A stretch of 64,000 nucleotides of DNA from Thermus sp. LT1-2-5 (GCF_040363165.1 NZ_BSRG01000001.1:310001-374000), one strand, 5' to 3'. Counted from the stretch's first letter, positions 48,776 to 58,222 are shown. The notes: generated by a model from the sequence alone, not told the origin. A program made the numbers and translations.

Positions 48776-51750
48776 AGCGCCTTGGGTTTGCGCTCCTCTT
48801 TTCTCTAGCAAGCGCCCTGGCTCAAGTGGTCACCCCCTTCCAGGCCCGCTACGGCCCGGTGAACGAACGGGGGGATATCCTCCTAATTGGGAACACCCTG
48901 ATGTGCGCTCCGAACTCATTACAGACGGCCTGTGATACAAGTGTGATGAACGATAGGAGTGCTAGCAACAATAGGCCTATGCTTTTTTTCCAAGCGGATC
49001 CCTCTGCTCCTACCTGGAATAATGGTCGGGGGGGAAGCAGCAACGCCACCTTAACCCTTCCGGCAGGGGCTCAGGTCCTTTGGGCCGGGCTCTACTGGGG
49101 CGCTCGGGCAGACCCCAATGCCAGCGGCCGAAACCAAATCTACCTAAAGGCCCCCGGAACCTCCTCCTACCAGCAAATCACCGGGATCCTCCTAGGTACG
49201 ATTTCAGACCAAGGAGAATCCAACAGCCGGCCCTACGCCGCCTTCGCCAACGTCACCTCCATCGTTCAGACCAGAGGAAGCGGCACCTACTGGGTGGGAG
49301 GCATCCTCGCCCGAACCGGCAACGATGGCCTAGGCTTCTACGCCGGCTGGGCCCTGGTGGTGGTCTACCGCGACCCTAACACCACCTTTAAAAACCTGGT
49401 GGTTTACGACGGCCTTGCAGCGGTGAGCGCAGGAAACTCGGTAACCATCACCCCAAGCGGCTTTCTCACCCCCGCCACCGGGACCGTGAACGCCCGGGTG
49501 GGGGCAGTAGCCTTTGAAGGGGATGGCGGTATCGAGGGTGACCAGCTCTTGCTTAACGGCCAAGCGGTTACAGACGCGCAAAACCCCATCAACAACTTCT
49601 TCAATAGCTCCGTTTCCAACATGGGAACTCGCTTTACCAACAAAGTTCCAGACTTTATCAACCAAATGGCGGTAGATGTGGACCGCTTCGACGCCACGGG
49701 CAGGATCCCCAACGGCGCCACCACAGCAACGCTTTCCTTTACCTCTACTCAAGATGTCTACTTCCCCACCGTTCTCACCTTCGCTGTGGACATCTACTTC
49801 CCCGACCTCAAAACCACCTTCACCAAAACCGTCACCGATCTCAATGGGGGCCAGGTTCTGGTGGGAGACATCCTGGAGTACGAGATCAGCTTCCAGAACA
49901 CGGGGTTAGACGGGGCCACCAACGTGGTCCTCACCGACCCCATCCCCGCGGGCACCCAGTACGTGCCGGGAAGCCTGCAAGTGGTGCAAAACACCGCTTC
50001 AGCCCCCACGGGCACCTTCACCGACGCCCCCGGGGACGATATTGCCGAATACGACGCCCAAAACGGGCGGGTGGTCTTTCGCCTGGGCACGGGGGCCACA
50101 GCGAGCCAAGGGGGTCTCATCCTCCCCGGGCAGGGAGCCAGGGTCCGCTTCCGGGTTCGGGTGCTCCCGAGCGCCGCGAACCAAAACGTGGTGAACACGG
50201 CGGAGATACGCTACAACGCCCAGACCCTGGGCACCGCCTTTACCGAAACGGCCTCGGCCGCCGCCTCGGTGACGGTGGTGGGCTTCACCCTCTCGGGCCA
50301 GGTCTACCACGACCGGGAGCCCAACGGCCTCAAGGCCCCGGCCGAGGACTGGTCCGACGGGGCCACGGTGTGGGTGAAGCTCTTCTCCGGCACCACCCTG
50401 GTGGCCGCCGCCCAGGTAGACCCGGGAAGCGGGACCTTCAGCCTCCAAGGGGTGGCCCCAGGGAGCTACACCCTGGTCCTGGACAACAACAATAGCGCTG
50501 GGGATACCACCCCCACGCCTCCCTCGGGGTGGCTCTTCGTAAACCCCGCTACGGGAAGCTTCTCCGTGAACGTGAGCGGCGACACCACCGGGCTCCTCTT
50601 CGGCCTCTTCCGGGGCTTTGTGGTGGAGGGGCGGGTCTTCCGGGACGATGGGCTTGGCGGCGGCACCGCCAACGACGCCCAGCAAAACGGCGCCGAGCCC
50701 GGCCTGGGCAACGTGGAGGTGCGGGCCACGGACGGCAGCAACACCCGGAGCACCCTCACGGACGGAAGCGGGTACTACCGGCTCTATATCCCCGCCTCCT
50801 GGGGGAGCGTCACCCTCTCCCACCCCCTTCGCCCCGCCACGGGCTGGAACGATGGGGCGGCGGCGACGAAGGTGGCGAGCTGGCAGGACGCCACCGCCCC
50901 CGCCTCCCCTGGGGCCACGGCGAGCCTGGGGCAGGCACAAAGCCTCTCGGGGCAGACCCTCCTGCGCAACTTCGGCGTGGTACGGGATGGCCGCCTCTAC
51001 CCCGACGGCTCGGGCCAGACCAGTTCCCCGGGAACCTACACCTTCCGCCACTGGTACGCCCCCGGCACCCTGGGCACCCTCACCCTGAGCGCCGGCAACA
51101 CCCCCCGCTACACCTACCAGGTGCGCCTGGACCTCAACTGCGACGGCGCCTTCGGCCCAGGGGAGGACTGGCAGGCCTTGCCCTATACCCTGAGCGTGGG
51201 GAGCGCCTGGCCCCGGGAGGCGGATGGGAGCCTGAAGGCCTGCCCCCTGGAGGTGCGGGCCCTGGTGCCCGCTGGGGAGCCCGCCGGGGCGGTGGACCTC
51301 TTCCTCCTCCGCTCTGCCTTGGCCTGGAGCGGCAATGCGGGGGTGGTGGGCGCGGATGGCCTCACGGATACCCTGCAGGTCACCGGGGGCGAGGTGCGCC
51401 TCACCAAGCGGGTGCGGAACGTTTCCCAAAACACGCCCTTCGGCACCACTGCCCAGGGGAAGCCGGGGGAGGTTTTGGAGTACTGCATCGCCTACCAGAA
51501 CCTGGGCACTAGCCCCGTGAGCGCCTTCCTCCTCACGGACCCGGCTCCCTTCTTCACCGATCCCCTCACCGCCGTGCCGGACTACGGCAACCGGGCCATC
51601 CGCTGGACGGAGGGGAGCACCCCCTACTTCCTCACGGCGCAAAGCGGGGACGACGCCGGGGAGATCCAGGGGGGCATCGTGCGGGTGAGCGTGGGCACCC
51701 TGGCCCCAGGGGCCACGGGTGAGGTGTGCTACCGGGCGAGGATACGCTAG
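48772..51750 (+). CDS. Exported DUF11/Cna-B-like surface protein (992 aa)
   Basis: Signal peptide (MKRLGFALLFSLASALAQ). N-terminal ~330-residue domain starts FQARYGPVNERGDILLIGNTLM and includes GAQVLWAGLYWGAR, wording I associate with N-termini of large DUF11 proteins elsewhere. A DUF11 repeat lies at ~345-500 (GDILEYEISFQNTGLDGATNVVLTDPIPAGTQYVPGS). Two carboxypeptidase-regulatory/Cna-B-like domains lie at ~505-615 and ~617-720, and a last DUF11 repeat at ~872-992. Bases from about 48890 to 49830 are clearly richer in A/T and in rare codons than the rest. Last of the operon; its stop overlaps the stop of the convergent DUF523 gene. Function unknown. Confidence 0.83.
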   Translation: MKRLGFALLFSLASALAQVVTPFQARYGPVNERGDILLIGNTLMCAPNSLQTACDTSVMNDRSASNNRPMLFFQADPSAPTWNNGRGGSSNATLTLPAGAQVLWAGLYWGARADPNASGRNQIYLKAPGTSSYQQITGILLGTISDQGESNSRPYAAFANVTSIVQTRGSGTYWVGGILARTGNDGLGFYAGWALVVVYRDPNTTFKNLVVYDGLAAVSAGNSVTITPSGFLTPATGTVNARVGAVAFEGDGGIEGDQLLLNGQAVTDAQNPINNFFNSSVSNMGTRFTNKVPDFINQMAVDVDRFDATGRIPNGATTATLSFTSTQDVYFPTVLTFAVDIYFPDLKTTFTKTVTDLNGGQVLVGDILEYEISFQNTGLDGATNVVLTDPIPAGTQYVPGSLQVVQNTASAPTGTFTDAPGDDIAEYDAQNGRVVFRLGTGATASQGGLILPGQGARVRFRVRVLPSAANQNVVNTAEIRYNAQTLGTAFTETASAAASVTVVGFTLSGQVYHDREPNGLKAPAEDWSDGATVWVKLFSGTTLVAAAQVDPGSGTFSLQGVAPGSYTLVLDNNNSAGDTTPTPPSGWLFVNPATGSFSVNVSGDTTGLLFGLFRGFVVEGRVFRDDGLGGGTANDAQQNGAEPGLGNVEVRATDGSNTRSTLTDGSGYYRLYIPASWGSVTLSHPLRPATGWNDGAAATKVASWQDATAPASPGATASLGQAQSLSGQTLLRNFGVVRDGRLYPDGSGQTSSPGTYTFRHWYAPGTLGTLTLSAGNTPRYTYQVRLDLNCDGAFGPGEDWQALPYTLSVGSAWPREADGSLKACPLEVRALVPAGEPAGAVDLFLLRSALAWSGNAGVVGADGLTDTLQVTGGEVRLTKRVRNVSQNTPFGTTAQGKPGEVLEYCIAYQNLGTSPVSAFLLTDPAPFFTDPLTAVPDYGNRAIRWTEGSTPYFLTAQSGDDAGEIQGGIVRVSVGTLAPGATGEVCYRARIR

Positions 51751-52691
51751 GAGCTAGCGAGGCTCTGGAGCGCTCTTGGGTAGGGTGCAAAAAGGGCCTG
51801 GGCCTCGAGGTAGGGCACCCCGTACCGCAAGGCCCAGGACTGGAGGAGGGCCAGGGGGGCCTCGAGGGGCACCCGCTCCTCCCGGAAGGCTCCAAGGAGC
51901 TCCAGGAAGTGGGCCTTTTCCTTGGGCGTGAGAACCATCTTGAAGTACCCGAAGGCGTGGAGAAGGGTGTCCGCCATGGGACCCAGGCGGAAGGGAAGGC
52001 GGGTGGCCTTCAGGAAGCCTTCCTCATAGGCCCGCCGCACCTCGGGGATAGGCTTCCCTCTAGCCTCGGCGAGGAGCCGCCCGAGCGCCCTGGCCCCCGC
52101 CTGGCTATAGGCCAGGAGGAGGAGCTTGTAGCGGGCGTGGAAGGCCTGGAGCCCCCCCAGGTCCTCCACCCGCCGGAGGCGGGCTAGGGCGAAGACCCGG
52201 GTGAAGAAGTGGGCCCGGATGCGGGCGCTGGAAAGCCGCCCTTCGTCCTCCTTGGGCAGGAGGGGAAAGGCCTCCTCCACCCGCTTGGCGAAGAGGCCGG
52301 GACCCCGGGCCACCACGCCCCCCTCCTCCGCCCGGGCGTAGACCTTGGCGTCCTTGAGGGCGCAGGTGGGGGAGCGGTTCTTAAGGATAAAGCCCTCCAC
52401 CGGGCCCAGGGCCTCGAGGAAGCCCCGGCTGAAGGCCTCCATCCTTCCCGTGAGGTCCTCCCCCGTCTTGGGCTGGACCATCCTTGGGCCCTCCTCCCCC
52501 CGCACCAGGCGCACCGTGGGCCTCGGCACCCCCAGGCCAATCTCCACCTCGGGGCAGACGGGCACAAAGTCCACAAACTCCCTCAGAGCCGCCACCACCT
52601 TATCGGGGATGAGCTCCCCCGAGTAGCGCACGGCGGCGAAACCCAAACAGGCGCTCACCACAAGCCTGGGCCGGGGCCAGATGTCTTCCAT
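51747..52691 (-). CDS. DUF523-DUF1722 fusion protein (TudS-like desulfidase domain plus YbgA domain)
   Basis: 314 residues. Residues ~8-150 are DUF523, with the three cysteines placed as in the [4Fe-4S] thiouracil desulfidase TudS: C15 (VSACLG), C46 (PVCPEVE) and C110 (SPTCALKD). Residues ~165-305 are DUF1722 (YbgA), with HARYKLLLLAYS and MADTLLHAFGYFK. The fused form is common in bacteria, but its substrate is not known to me. ATG at 52691 is chosen because upstream in-frame sequence looks non-coding. Stop overlaps the convergent surface-protein gene in a shared CTAG. Confidence 0.88.
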   Translation of the reverse strand: MEDIWPRPRLVVSACLGFAAVRYSGELIPDKVVAALREFVDFVPVCPEVEIGLGVPRPTVRLVRGEEGPRMVQPKTGEDLTGRMEAFSRGFLEALGPVEGFILKNRSPTCALKDAKVYARAEEGGVVARGPGLFAKRVEEAFPLLPKEDEGRLSSARIRAHFFTRVFALARLRRVEDLGGLQAFHARYKLLLLAYSQAGARALGRLLAEARGKPIPEVRRAYEEGFLKATRLPFRLGPMADTLLHAFGYFKMVLTPKEKAHFLELLGAFREERVPLEAPLALLQSWALRYGVPYLEAQALFAPYPRALQSLASS

Positions 52692-53061
52692 AACCCGATA
52701 CTTTATGCCCCTTTGGCGCCTTCGCCGTGGGCCACAAAACAAACCCCGTCCCACTTTGAGGGTGGGGCCCAGAGGCCGGACAGTTGTGAATAGCAATGCG
52801 CTTCCGGAAAGCGCTGCGAAGCAGGACCTGCCGGTGGCATAGTTGTCCTCAAAACCCCGGCCCAAGGCCCCGCGGTCTAGCCCTTCGTGACGTTGTCATC
52901 GTTACCCTCCTGGTCGCGAATGTCCCTGATCACCCAAGCCATGAGGGTGAGGGTGTCCTGTTGGGTGATGGTCTAGAACTGGTTCCCGAAGGACTTCTAG
53001 ACTCAGAACAACATCCGAAAGCGCACCGTAGAGCGGCGGGTGGAAAATCCCGTCCGGGTGT
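52692..53061. other. 370-base gap with decayed coding sequence
   Basis: No intact gene. The stretch is less GC-rich than its surroundings. On the minus strand one frame reads like protein for short runs (TLTLMAWVIRDIRDQEGNDD, near 52900-52960) broken by TAG codons, suggesting a degenerated gene or transposase scrap. TAAAGT (52705-52700, minus strand) could be the -10 box of the DUF523 gene, 8 nt before its ATG. No hairpin terminator was recognised. Confidence 0.4.
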
Positions 53062-55659
53062 TTAGGTTGGCTGAAGTGCCCGCCGAAGCCCCGCCTGGGC
53101 GGCCGCCAAGCGGGCGGTGAGGACCCGGTAGGGGCTCGCCGAGGTGTAGTCCAGAAGGTCCGCCACCGCCTGGACGCTTCCCGCCTCGCCCCCGTGCTCC
53201 CCGCAGAGGCCAAGCTTCAGGCGGGGGTTGGCCCGCCTGCCCTCCTCCGCCGCCAGCCGGAGGAGCCTTCCCATTCCCTTCTCGTCCAGGCGCTCCGTGG
53301 GGTCAAAGGGGAACAGCCCCTCCTCCACGTACTGGGGCAGGAACTTCCCGGCGTCGTCGCGGGAGAGGCCGAAGGCCATCTGGGTAAGGTCGTTGGTGCC
53401 GAAGCTGAAGAAGTCCACCAGGGGGGCGATCTCGCCCGCCAACAAGGCGGCCCGGGGGGTTTCGATCATGGTGCCAAAGGGGATGGGGCCGTACTCGGCG
53501 AAGAGCTCCTCCGCCAGGAGGCGGGCCCTTTCCACCTCCTTGGGGTCCGCCACCAGGGGGACCATGACCTCGGGCCTGGGGTCAAGCCCCTCTTCCTTGA
53601 GCTCCTTGGCCGCTTCCAGGAGGGCCTTGAGCTGCATGCGGAAGATGCCGGGCCGCAAGAGGAGGAGCCTAACCCCCCTGAAGCCCAGCATGGGGTTCGC
53701 CTCGTGAAGGGCCTTGGCCCGCTCCAGAAGCAAAGCGGCCTCCTCGTTCCCCGCCTTGACCGCCTCCTCAAGCTCGGCCACGGGCGGCAGGAACTCGTGG
53801 AGGGGCGGGTCCAGAAGCCGCACCGTGACGGGAAGCCCGTCCATGGCCCGGAGGATCTCCTTGAAGTCCTCCTTCTGGAACCGGAAAAGCCGCTCTAGGG
53901 CTTCCTCTTCCTCCTGTTCCCCTTGGGCCAGGATGAGGCGGCGCACCCAGGGAAGCCGCTCCTCCTGGAAGAACATGTGCTCGGTGCGGCAGAGGCCAAT
54001 CCCCTCGGCGCCGAAGGCCCGGGCCCTGCGGGCGTCCTCCGGGGTGTCGGCGTTGGCCCTGACCCCGAGGCGCCGATGGGGCTCGGCCCAAGCAAGGAGC
54101 TTCTGCAGGAGGGCCTCCCCTTCCGCCTCCACCAGGGGCACCGCCCCCAGGTAGACCTCTCCCGTGCTCCCGTCCAGGGTGAGGAGGTCGCCCTCCCGGA
54201 TCTCCACCCCGTCCACCACAGCCCTCCCCTCCTCGGGGTAGACCCGCAAAGCCTCCGCCCCCACCACCGCCGGCACCCCCAGGCCTCGAGCCACCACCGC
54301 CGCATGGGAGGTAAGGCCACCCCGGGCGGTGAGGATGCCCTTCGAGAGGTACATGCCGGTGATGTCCTCCGGGGTGGTTTCCGGGCGCACCAGGATCGTG
54401 GGCAAGCCTTGGGCGTGGAAGCGCTCCGCCCCCTCGTTGGAGAAGACGGCGTGCCCAAGGGCGGCTCCCGGGCTTGCGGGCAGCCCCTTAAGGAGGGGCT
54501 TGGGAGCCTTGTCCCGGTCCACGCTGGGCTTGAGGAGGCCGGGGAGGGCGTTGGCCTCTACCCGTAAGACCGCCTCCTCCCGGGAGATCAGGCCCTCCTC
54601 CGCCATCTCCACGGCGATGCGCACCGCCGCCTTGGCCGTGCGCTTGCCCGAGCGGGTTTGCAGGAGGAAAAGCCGCCCCCGCTCCACGGTGAACTCGAAG
54701 TCCTGCATGTCGCGGAAGTGGCGCTCCAGGCGCTCCGCCACCTGCACAAGCTCGGCGTAGAGGGTGGGGGCGTAGTCCCGGAGGCGCTCTATGGGCTCAG
54801 GGGTGCGGAGGCCCGCCACCACGTCCTCCCCTTGGGCGTTGCGCAGGTACTCCCCGTAGAGGCGCTTCTCCCCGGTGACGGGGCTTCGGGTGAAGCCCAC
54901 CCCGGTGCCGGAGTCCTCCCCTAGGTTGCCGTAGACCATGGCTTGGACCACCACCGCCGTGCCCAGGTCCTCGGGGATGCCGTAGATGCGGCGGTAGGTC
55001 TTGGCCCGGGGGTTGAGCCAGCTCCGGAAGACCGCCTCTATGGCGGCGGAAAGCTGCGCCCAGGGGTCCATGGGGAAGGGAGTGCCCCTGGCCTCGAGGT
55101 GGCGGAGGTAGCGGAAGGAAAGCTCCTCCAGGTCCTCGGCGGAAAGGGCGGTGTCCGCCTCCACCCCCCGCTCCGCCTTTAGGGCGGCGAGCATTCCCTC
55201 AAAAACCTCCGCCCTCTCCCCCAAGACCACCTCCCCGTACATGGCGAGGAGGCGGCGGAAGGTGTCCCAGGCGAAACGGGGGTTTTCCGTGGCCCGGGCC
55301 AGGGCCTCCACCCCCTCCAGGGTGAGGCCCAGGTTCAAGATGGTGTCCATCATCCCCGGCATGGACACCGGGGCCCCGCTCCGCACGGACACCAAAAGGG
55401 GAGGGGTCCTCCCCTCCCCGCGGCCGAAGCGCTTCCCGGTTAGGCCCTCGAGGGCCGCCATCTTGGCCTCCACCTCCTCCCAAAGCCCCGGCACCTCCCC
55501 CCGCTTCAGGTACTGCCGGCAGGCCTCGGTGGTGACGATGAAGGCCGGGGGCACGGGAAGCCCCGCCCCCGCCATGGCCACCAGGCCATACCCCTTGCCC
55601 CCAAGGAGCTCCTTAGAAAGGCCTTGCGCCTCCGGTAGCAGGTATACACGGCTTTCCAC
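53062..55659 (-). CDS. ppdK: Pyruvate, phosphate dikinase
   Basis: Reversibly converts pyruvate, ATP and Pi to PEP, AMP and PPi, giving PEP for gluconeogenesis in Thermus. The 865-residue protein has the N-terminal ATP-grasp (LLGGKGYGLVAMAGAGLPVPPAF, SVRSGAPVSMPGMMDTILNLG). The swivelling phosphohistidine domain has GGLTSHAAVVARGLG, with the catalytic His near 453 preceded by the regulatory-type Thr. The C-terminal PEP barrel has GLCRTEHMFF, TMIETPRAALLA, FFSFGTNDLTQM and the catalytic Cys in LCGEHGG near 820. GTG start follows a GATACT box by 6 nt. Confidence 0.96.
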   Translation of the reverse strand: MESRVYLLPEAQGLSKELLGGKGYGLVAMAGAGLPVPPAFIVTTEACRQYLKRGEVPGLWEEVEAKMAALEGLTGKRFGRGEGRTPPLLVSVRSGAPVSMPGMMDTILNLGLTLEGVEALARATENPRFAWDTFRRLLAMYGEVVLGERAEVFEGMLAALKAERGVEADTALSAEDLEELSFRYLRHLEARGTPFPMDPWAQLSAAIEAVFRSWLNPRAKTYRRIYGIPEDLGTAVVVQAMVYGNLGEDSGTGVGFTRSPVTGEKRLYGEYLRNAQGEDVVAGLRTPEPIERLRDYAPTLYAELVQVAERLERHFRDMQDFEFTVERGRLFLLQTRSGKRTAKAAVRIAVEMAEEGLISREEAVLRVEANALPGLLKPSVDRDKAPKPLLKGLPASPGAALGHAVFSNEGAERFHAQGLPTILVRPETTPEDITGMYLSKGILTARGGLTSHAAVVARGLGVPAVVGAEALRVYPEEGRAVVDGVEIREGDLLTLDGSTGEVYLGAVPLVEAEGEALLQKLLAWAEPHRRLGVRANADTPEDARRARAFGAEGIGLCRTEHMFFQEERLPWVRRLILAQGEQEEEEALERLFRFQKEDFKEILRAMDGLPVTVRLLDPPLHEFLPPVAELEEAVKAGNEEAALLLERAKALHEANPMLGFRGVRLLLLRPGIFRMQLKALLEAAKELKEEGLDPRPEVMVPLVADPKEVERARLLAEELFAEYGPIPFGTMIETPRAALLAGEIAPLVDFFSFGTNDLTQMAFGLSRDDAGKFLPQYVEEGLFPFDPTERLDEKGMGRLLRLAAEEGRRANPRLKLGLCGEHGGEAGSVQAVADLLDYTSASPYRVLTARLAAAQAGLRRALQPT

Positions 55660-55665
55660 ACCCCG

Positions 55666-55671
55666 AGTATC
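55666..55671 (-). promoter_or_regulatory. Weak -10 box of leaderless ppdK promoter
   Basis: GATACT on the minus strand, 6 nt before the GTG start. It deviates from TANNNT at the first base, so support comes mainly from its spacing. Confidence 0.35.
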
Positions 55672-55713
55672 CGGGAGGCGGTGGAAGCGTGGAAATGTGT
55701 ACTCCCAAGAGGG

Positions 55714-56205
55714 CTACACCGTTCGCCCCTGGAGAACCAAAAGGGCCCGCCACTCGGCCAGCATGGCCTGGGCGAAGCGGGGAAAGGCCCGGTGGTAGCG
55801 CCGCACAAGCTCTCCCGGGGGTAGCCCTTCCGCCTTGAGCTTCCCCAGGAAGGACCGGGCTTCCTCCGGGGGGCCGTGCCAGCGGGCGAGCTCCTCTAAG
55901 CCCTCTCCCAGGAAGACCACGGTGGGCACGATGCGCTTGCCCTCCTTGGCGTAGGCCTCGGCCAGGTCCGGGTTTTCGTGGCGAAAGAGGAAGTGGACCT
56001 CCAGGGGGAGCCTGGCCAGCACGGGGATGGCCTGGAGGCAGTCCGGGCACCAGGCCTCCACCAAGGCCAAGGCCCGGGCCACCCCCGGAAGGGGGGGCAA
56101 GGGTTCCAGGGTCCGGTAAAAGGCCTCCACCCGCTTCCGCCCTGCGCCAAGTCGGGGAAGAAGGGCCGGGTAGGTAAGCCCTTGGGTCCAAGGCTCGGCC
56201 AGCAT
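55714..56205 (-). CDS. Thioredoxin-like protein with CPDC motif
   Basis: 163 residues with a thioredoxin fold: a redox CPDC motif at 53-56 (EAWCPDCLQAIPVLARLP) and a cis-proline loop IVPTVVFLGEG. The N-terminal 40 residues and the C-terminal helix (YHRAFPRFAQAMLAEW) are additional. It resembles the Thioredoxin_9 group of cytosolic proteins with no signal peptide. ATG at 56205 starts a plausible N-terminus; sequence further upstream is not conserved-looking. Divergent from the MFS gene. Redox partner unknown. Confidence 0.83.
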   Translation of the reverse strand: MLAEPWTQGLTYPALLPRLGAGRKRVEAFYRTLEPLPPLPGVARALALVEAWCPDCLQAIPVLARLPLEVHFLFRHENPDLAEAYAKEGKRIVPTVVFLGEGLEELARWHGPPEEARSFLGKLKAEGLPPGELVRRYHRAFPRFAQAMLAEWRALLVLQGRTV

Positions 56206-56277
56206 GGCCCCATGGTGCGGCCGGGCCCCCCTCGAGGGCAAGGGGGATCGTCCCACTCTTTTCCGGCGCCCGGGAAG

Positions 56278-56283
56278 TAGGCT
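56278..56283 (+). promoter_or_regulatory. -10 box of leaderless MFS transporter promoter
   Basis: TAGGCT, 6 nt before the ATG at 56290. No -35 match is apparent. Confidence 0.5.
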
Positions 56284-56289
56284 TAGCCC

Positions 56290-57462
56290 ATGGACCGGCG
56301 GCTTTTGGCCCTCCTTTCCGGGGTCCTCTTGGGCACGGTGAGCGAAAGCAGCCTGGCCCCCGCCCTACCCCTCCTGCAACGGACCTTCGCCGTGGGGCCC
56401 GAGGAGGCCCAAGGGGTAGTCTCTATAGGCCTCCTGGGGGCAGCCCTGGCCTACCTGCCCGTGGCGGGGCTTGCGGGACGGGTGGGGGCGGGAAGGCTAT
56501 TCCGGCTCGGGCTTGGGCTCCACGCCCTCTTCGCCCTCCTCCTGGCCCTGGCCCCGGGGCTTTGGGCCCTTTACCTCCTCCGCTTCCTCCAGGGGGTGGC
56601 CACGGCCATGGTGGTGGGCCTGGTGCCGGGACTCGCCGCCACCGCCTTTCCCAGGGCCCGGGGCTACGCCTTGGGCATGGTGGCGAGCACCGTGGCCACG
56701 GGAACCCTCCTGGGCCCCGCGTTGGGGGGGCTTGCCGCCGGCAAAAGCCTTTCCCTGGTCTTCCTCCTGCCCCTTCCCGCCGCCCTCCTCGCCCTTCTCC
56801 TCTCGGGCAACCTGCCAAGCCTCCCGGAACAAGGGGGTTCCCTGAGGCAACTCCTCGCCGCTTCCGGTTTCCTCCGGGCCCTTCTCGCCACGGGGCTCTA
56901 CTTCGCCCACACCCTGGGGACCACGGTGGCCCTGAGCTTCCACCTGGGAGCGGAGGGGCTCTCCCCCGAAAGCATAGGGGGGCTTCTCCTCCTCGGTCCC
57001 TTGCAGCTCTTCTTCCTCGGGGCCTGGGCGGGAAGGGTGGCGGACCGGGAAGGCTACCGCCGGGTGGCCCGCCTCGGAGCCCACCTCCTCTTGGGGGCGG
57101 GGATGGCCTTCGCCTTCTTGCCCCTCCTCCACCCCCTTTGGGGCGGCGCCTTGGGCCTCGTTCTCCTCGGGATCGGGCGGGCCCTCTTCCAGGCGGCCAA
57201 CAACGCCCTGGTCCTCTCCCTGGCCCCCTCGGGCACCGAGGGGCTTGCCTCGGGGGCCCTTTCCGTGGCCCGCTCCCTGGGGCAGGCGTTGGGAAGCGCC
57301 CTGGCCGGGGGAAGCCTAGGGCTTTTCTACCGGCTTTTACCCAACCATGGCCTGGCCTTCGCCGCCAGCGCCCTCCTCCTTGCCGGGCTCATGGGACTGG
57401 CCGCCTTCTTGGTGCAGGGTAAAGGAGCTAACCCAGGAGGTGGGCCATGCGGCGCCCAATGA
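56290..57462 (+). CDS. Major facilitator superfamily transporter
   Basis: 390-residue integral membrane protein with about 12 hydrophobic helices. MFS features include the loop after helix 2 (AGLAGRVGAGRLFRLG, in place of GxxxDRxGRR), LRFLQGVATAMVVGLVPGLAA, and motif C-like GMVASTVATGTLLGPALGG in helix 5, which is characteristic of drug:H+ antiporters. A multidrug or metabolite efflux role is plausible; substrate unknown. Its 3' end overlaps the convergent dehydrogenase gene by 35 nt. Confidence 0.88.
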   Translation: MDRRLLALLSGVLLGTVSESSLAPALPLLQRTFAVGPEEAQGVVSIGLLGAALAYLPVAGLAGRVGAGRLFRLGLGLHALFALLLALAPGLWALYLLRFLQGVATAMVVGLVPGLAATAFPRARGYALGMVASTVATGTLLGPALGGLAAGKSLSLVFLLPLPAALLALLLSGNLPSLPEQGGSLRQLLAASGFLRALLATGLYFAHTLGTTVALSFHLGAEGLSPESIGGLLLLGPLQLFFLGAWAGRVADREGYRRVARLGAHLLLGAGMAFAFLPLLHPLWGGALGLVLLGIGRALFQAANNALVLSLAPSGTEGLASGALSVARSLGQALGSALAGGSLGLFYRLLPNHGLAFAASALLLAGLMGLAAFLVQGKGANPGGGPCGAQ

Positions 57463-58222
57463 GGCGGGCGGCGAGGAGGGGGCTTAGGCGGTGGAGCAGG
57501 TCCATGGCGCGGGCATCCCGGCCCAGGAGCACCCGGAAGGCGTCCCGCTCCACGGCGTCCAAAAGCTTTCGGGCGGCCTCCTGGGGTTCCAACACGGGCA
57601 CCTTTGCCCCCTCGGCCCTCGGGGCCTCCACCCCCGAGTGGGCCGCAATCCCCGTGCGCATGGCCCCGGGCAGGACCAGGGTGACCCGGACCGAAGTGCC
57701 CTGAAGCTCGGCCCAAAGGGCCTCGGTGAGGAGCATCACCGCCGCCTTGGAGGCGCCGTAGACCGCTTGCCCCGGCACCGGCACGAAGGCCCCCATGCTG
57801 GAAACGTTCACCAGGTGGGCCTCGGGCCGCCGCAGGAGCCTGGGCAGGAAGGCCCGGGTCATGTAGAGGGTCCCGTAGAAGTTCACCCGCATCACCCGCT
57901 CTATAGCGGCCTCGTCCAAGTCCAGGAAGCGCTTGAAGGGTTGGATGATGCCGGCGTTGTTGATGAGGCCGTCCACCTGGCCGTGCGCCTCCTCCACCGC
58001 CTCGGGCAAGGCCGCCACCCCCTGGGGCTCGGTGATGTCCAGGGGGTGAAGGCTTAGGCCTGCGGCTAGGCTTCCCGCCTGGGCCTGGGTTTCCCTGAGG
58101 CCCTCCTCCCTCAGGTCCACCGCCGCCACCCTGGCCCCCCGGCGGAGGAGCTCCAGGCTGAGGGCCTGGCCCAACCCGCTTCCCGCCCCCGTGACCACCA
58201 CCACCTTGCCGGAAAGCCTCAT
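57428..58222 (-). CDS. Short-chain dehydrogenase/reductase
   Basis: 264-residue NAD(P)-dependent enzyme with [33 protein letters not shown] and [15 protein letters not shown] (YxxxK), plus a longer C-terminus than FabG types ([22 protein letters not shown]). Such a tail is seen in SDRs acting on lipids or bulky alcohols. It overlaps the thioesterase gene upstream by ATGA, making it the last gene of the liv-paaI-paaK run. A role in aromatic or acyl-CoA catabolism is inferred from position only. Confidence 0.85.
   Translation of the reverse strand: MRLSGKVVVVTGAGSGLGQALSLELLRRGARVAAVDLREEGLRETQAQAGSLAAGLSLHPLDITEPQGVAALPEAVEEAHGQVDGLINNAGIIQPFKRFLDLDEAAIERVMRVNFYGTLYMTRAFLPRLLRRPEAHLVNVSSMGAFVPVPGQAVYGASKAAVMLLTEALWAELQGTSVRVTLVLPGAMRTGIAAHSGVEAPRAEGAKVPVLEPQEAARKLLDAVERDAFRVLLGRDARAMDLLHRLSPLLAARLIGRRMAHLLG

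Noticed and set aside
37813-51750. Repeats in the DUF11 genes as tandem DNA repeats or recombination cassettes
   Set aside because: The similarity is at the protein-fold level; I saw no long identical DNA repeats between or within the genes.
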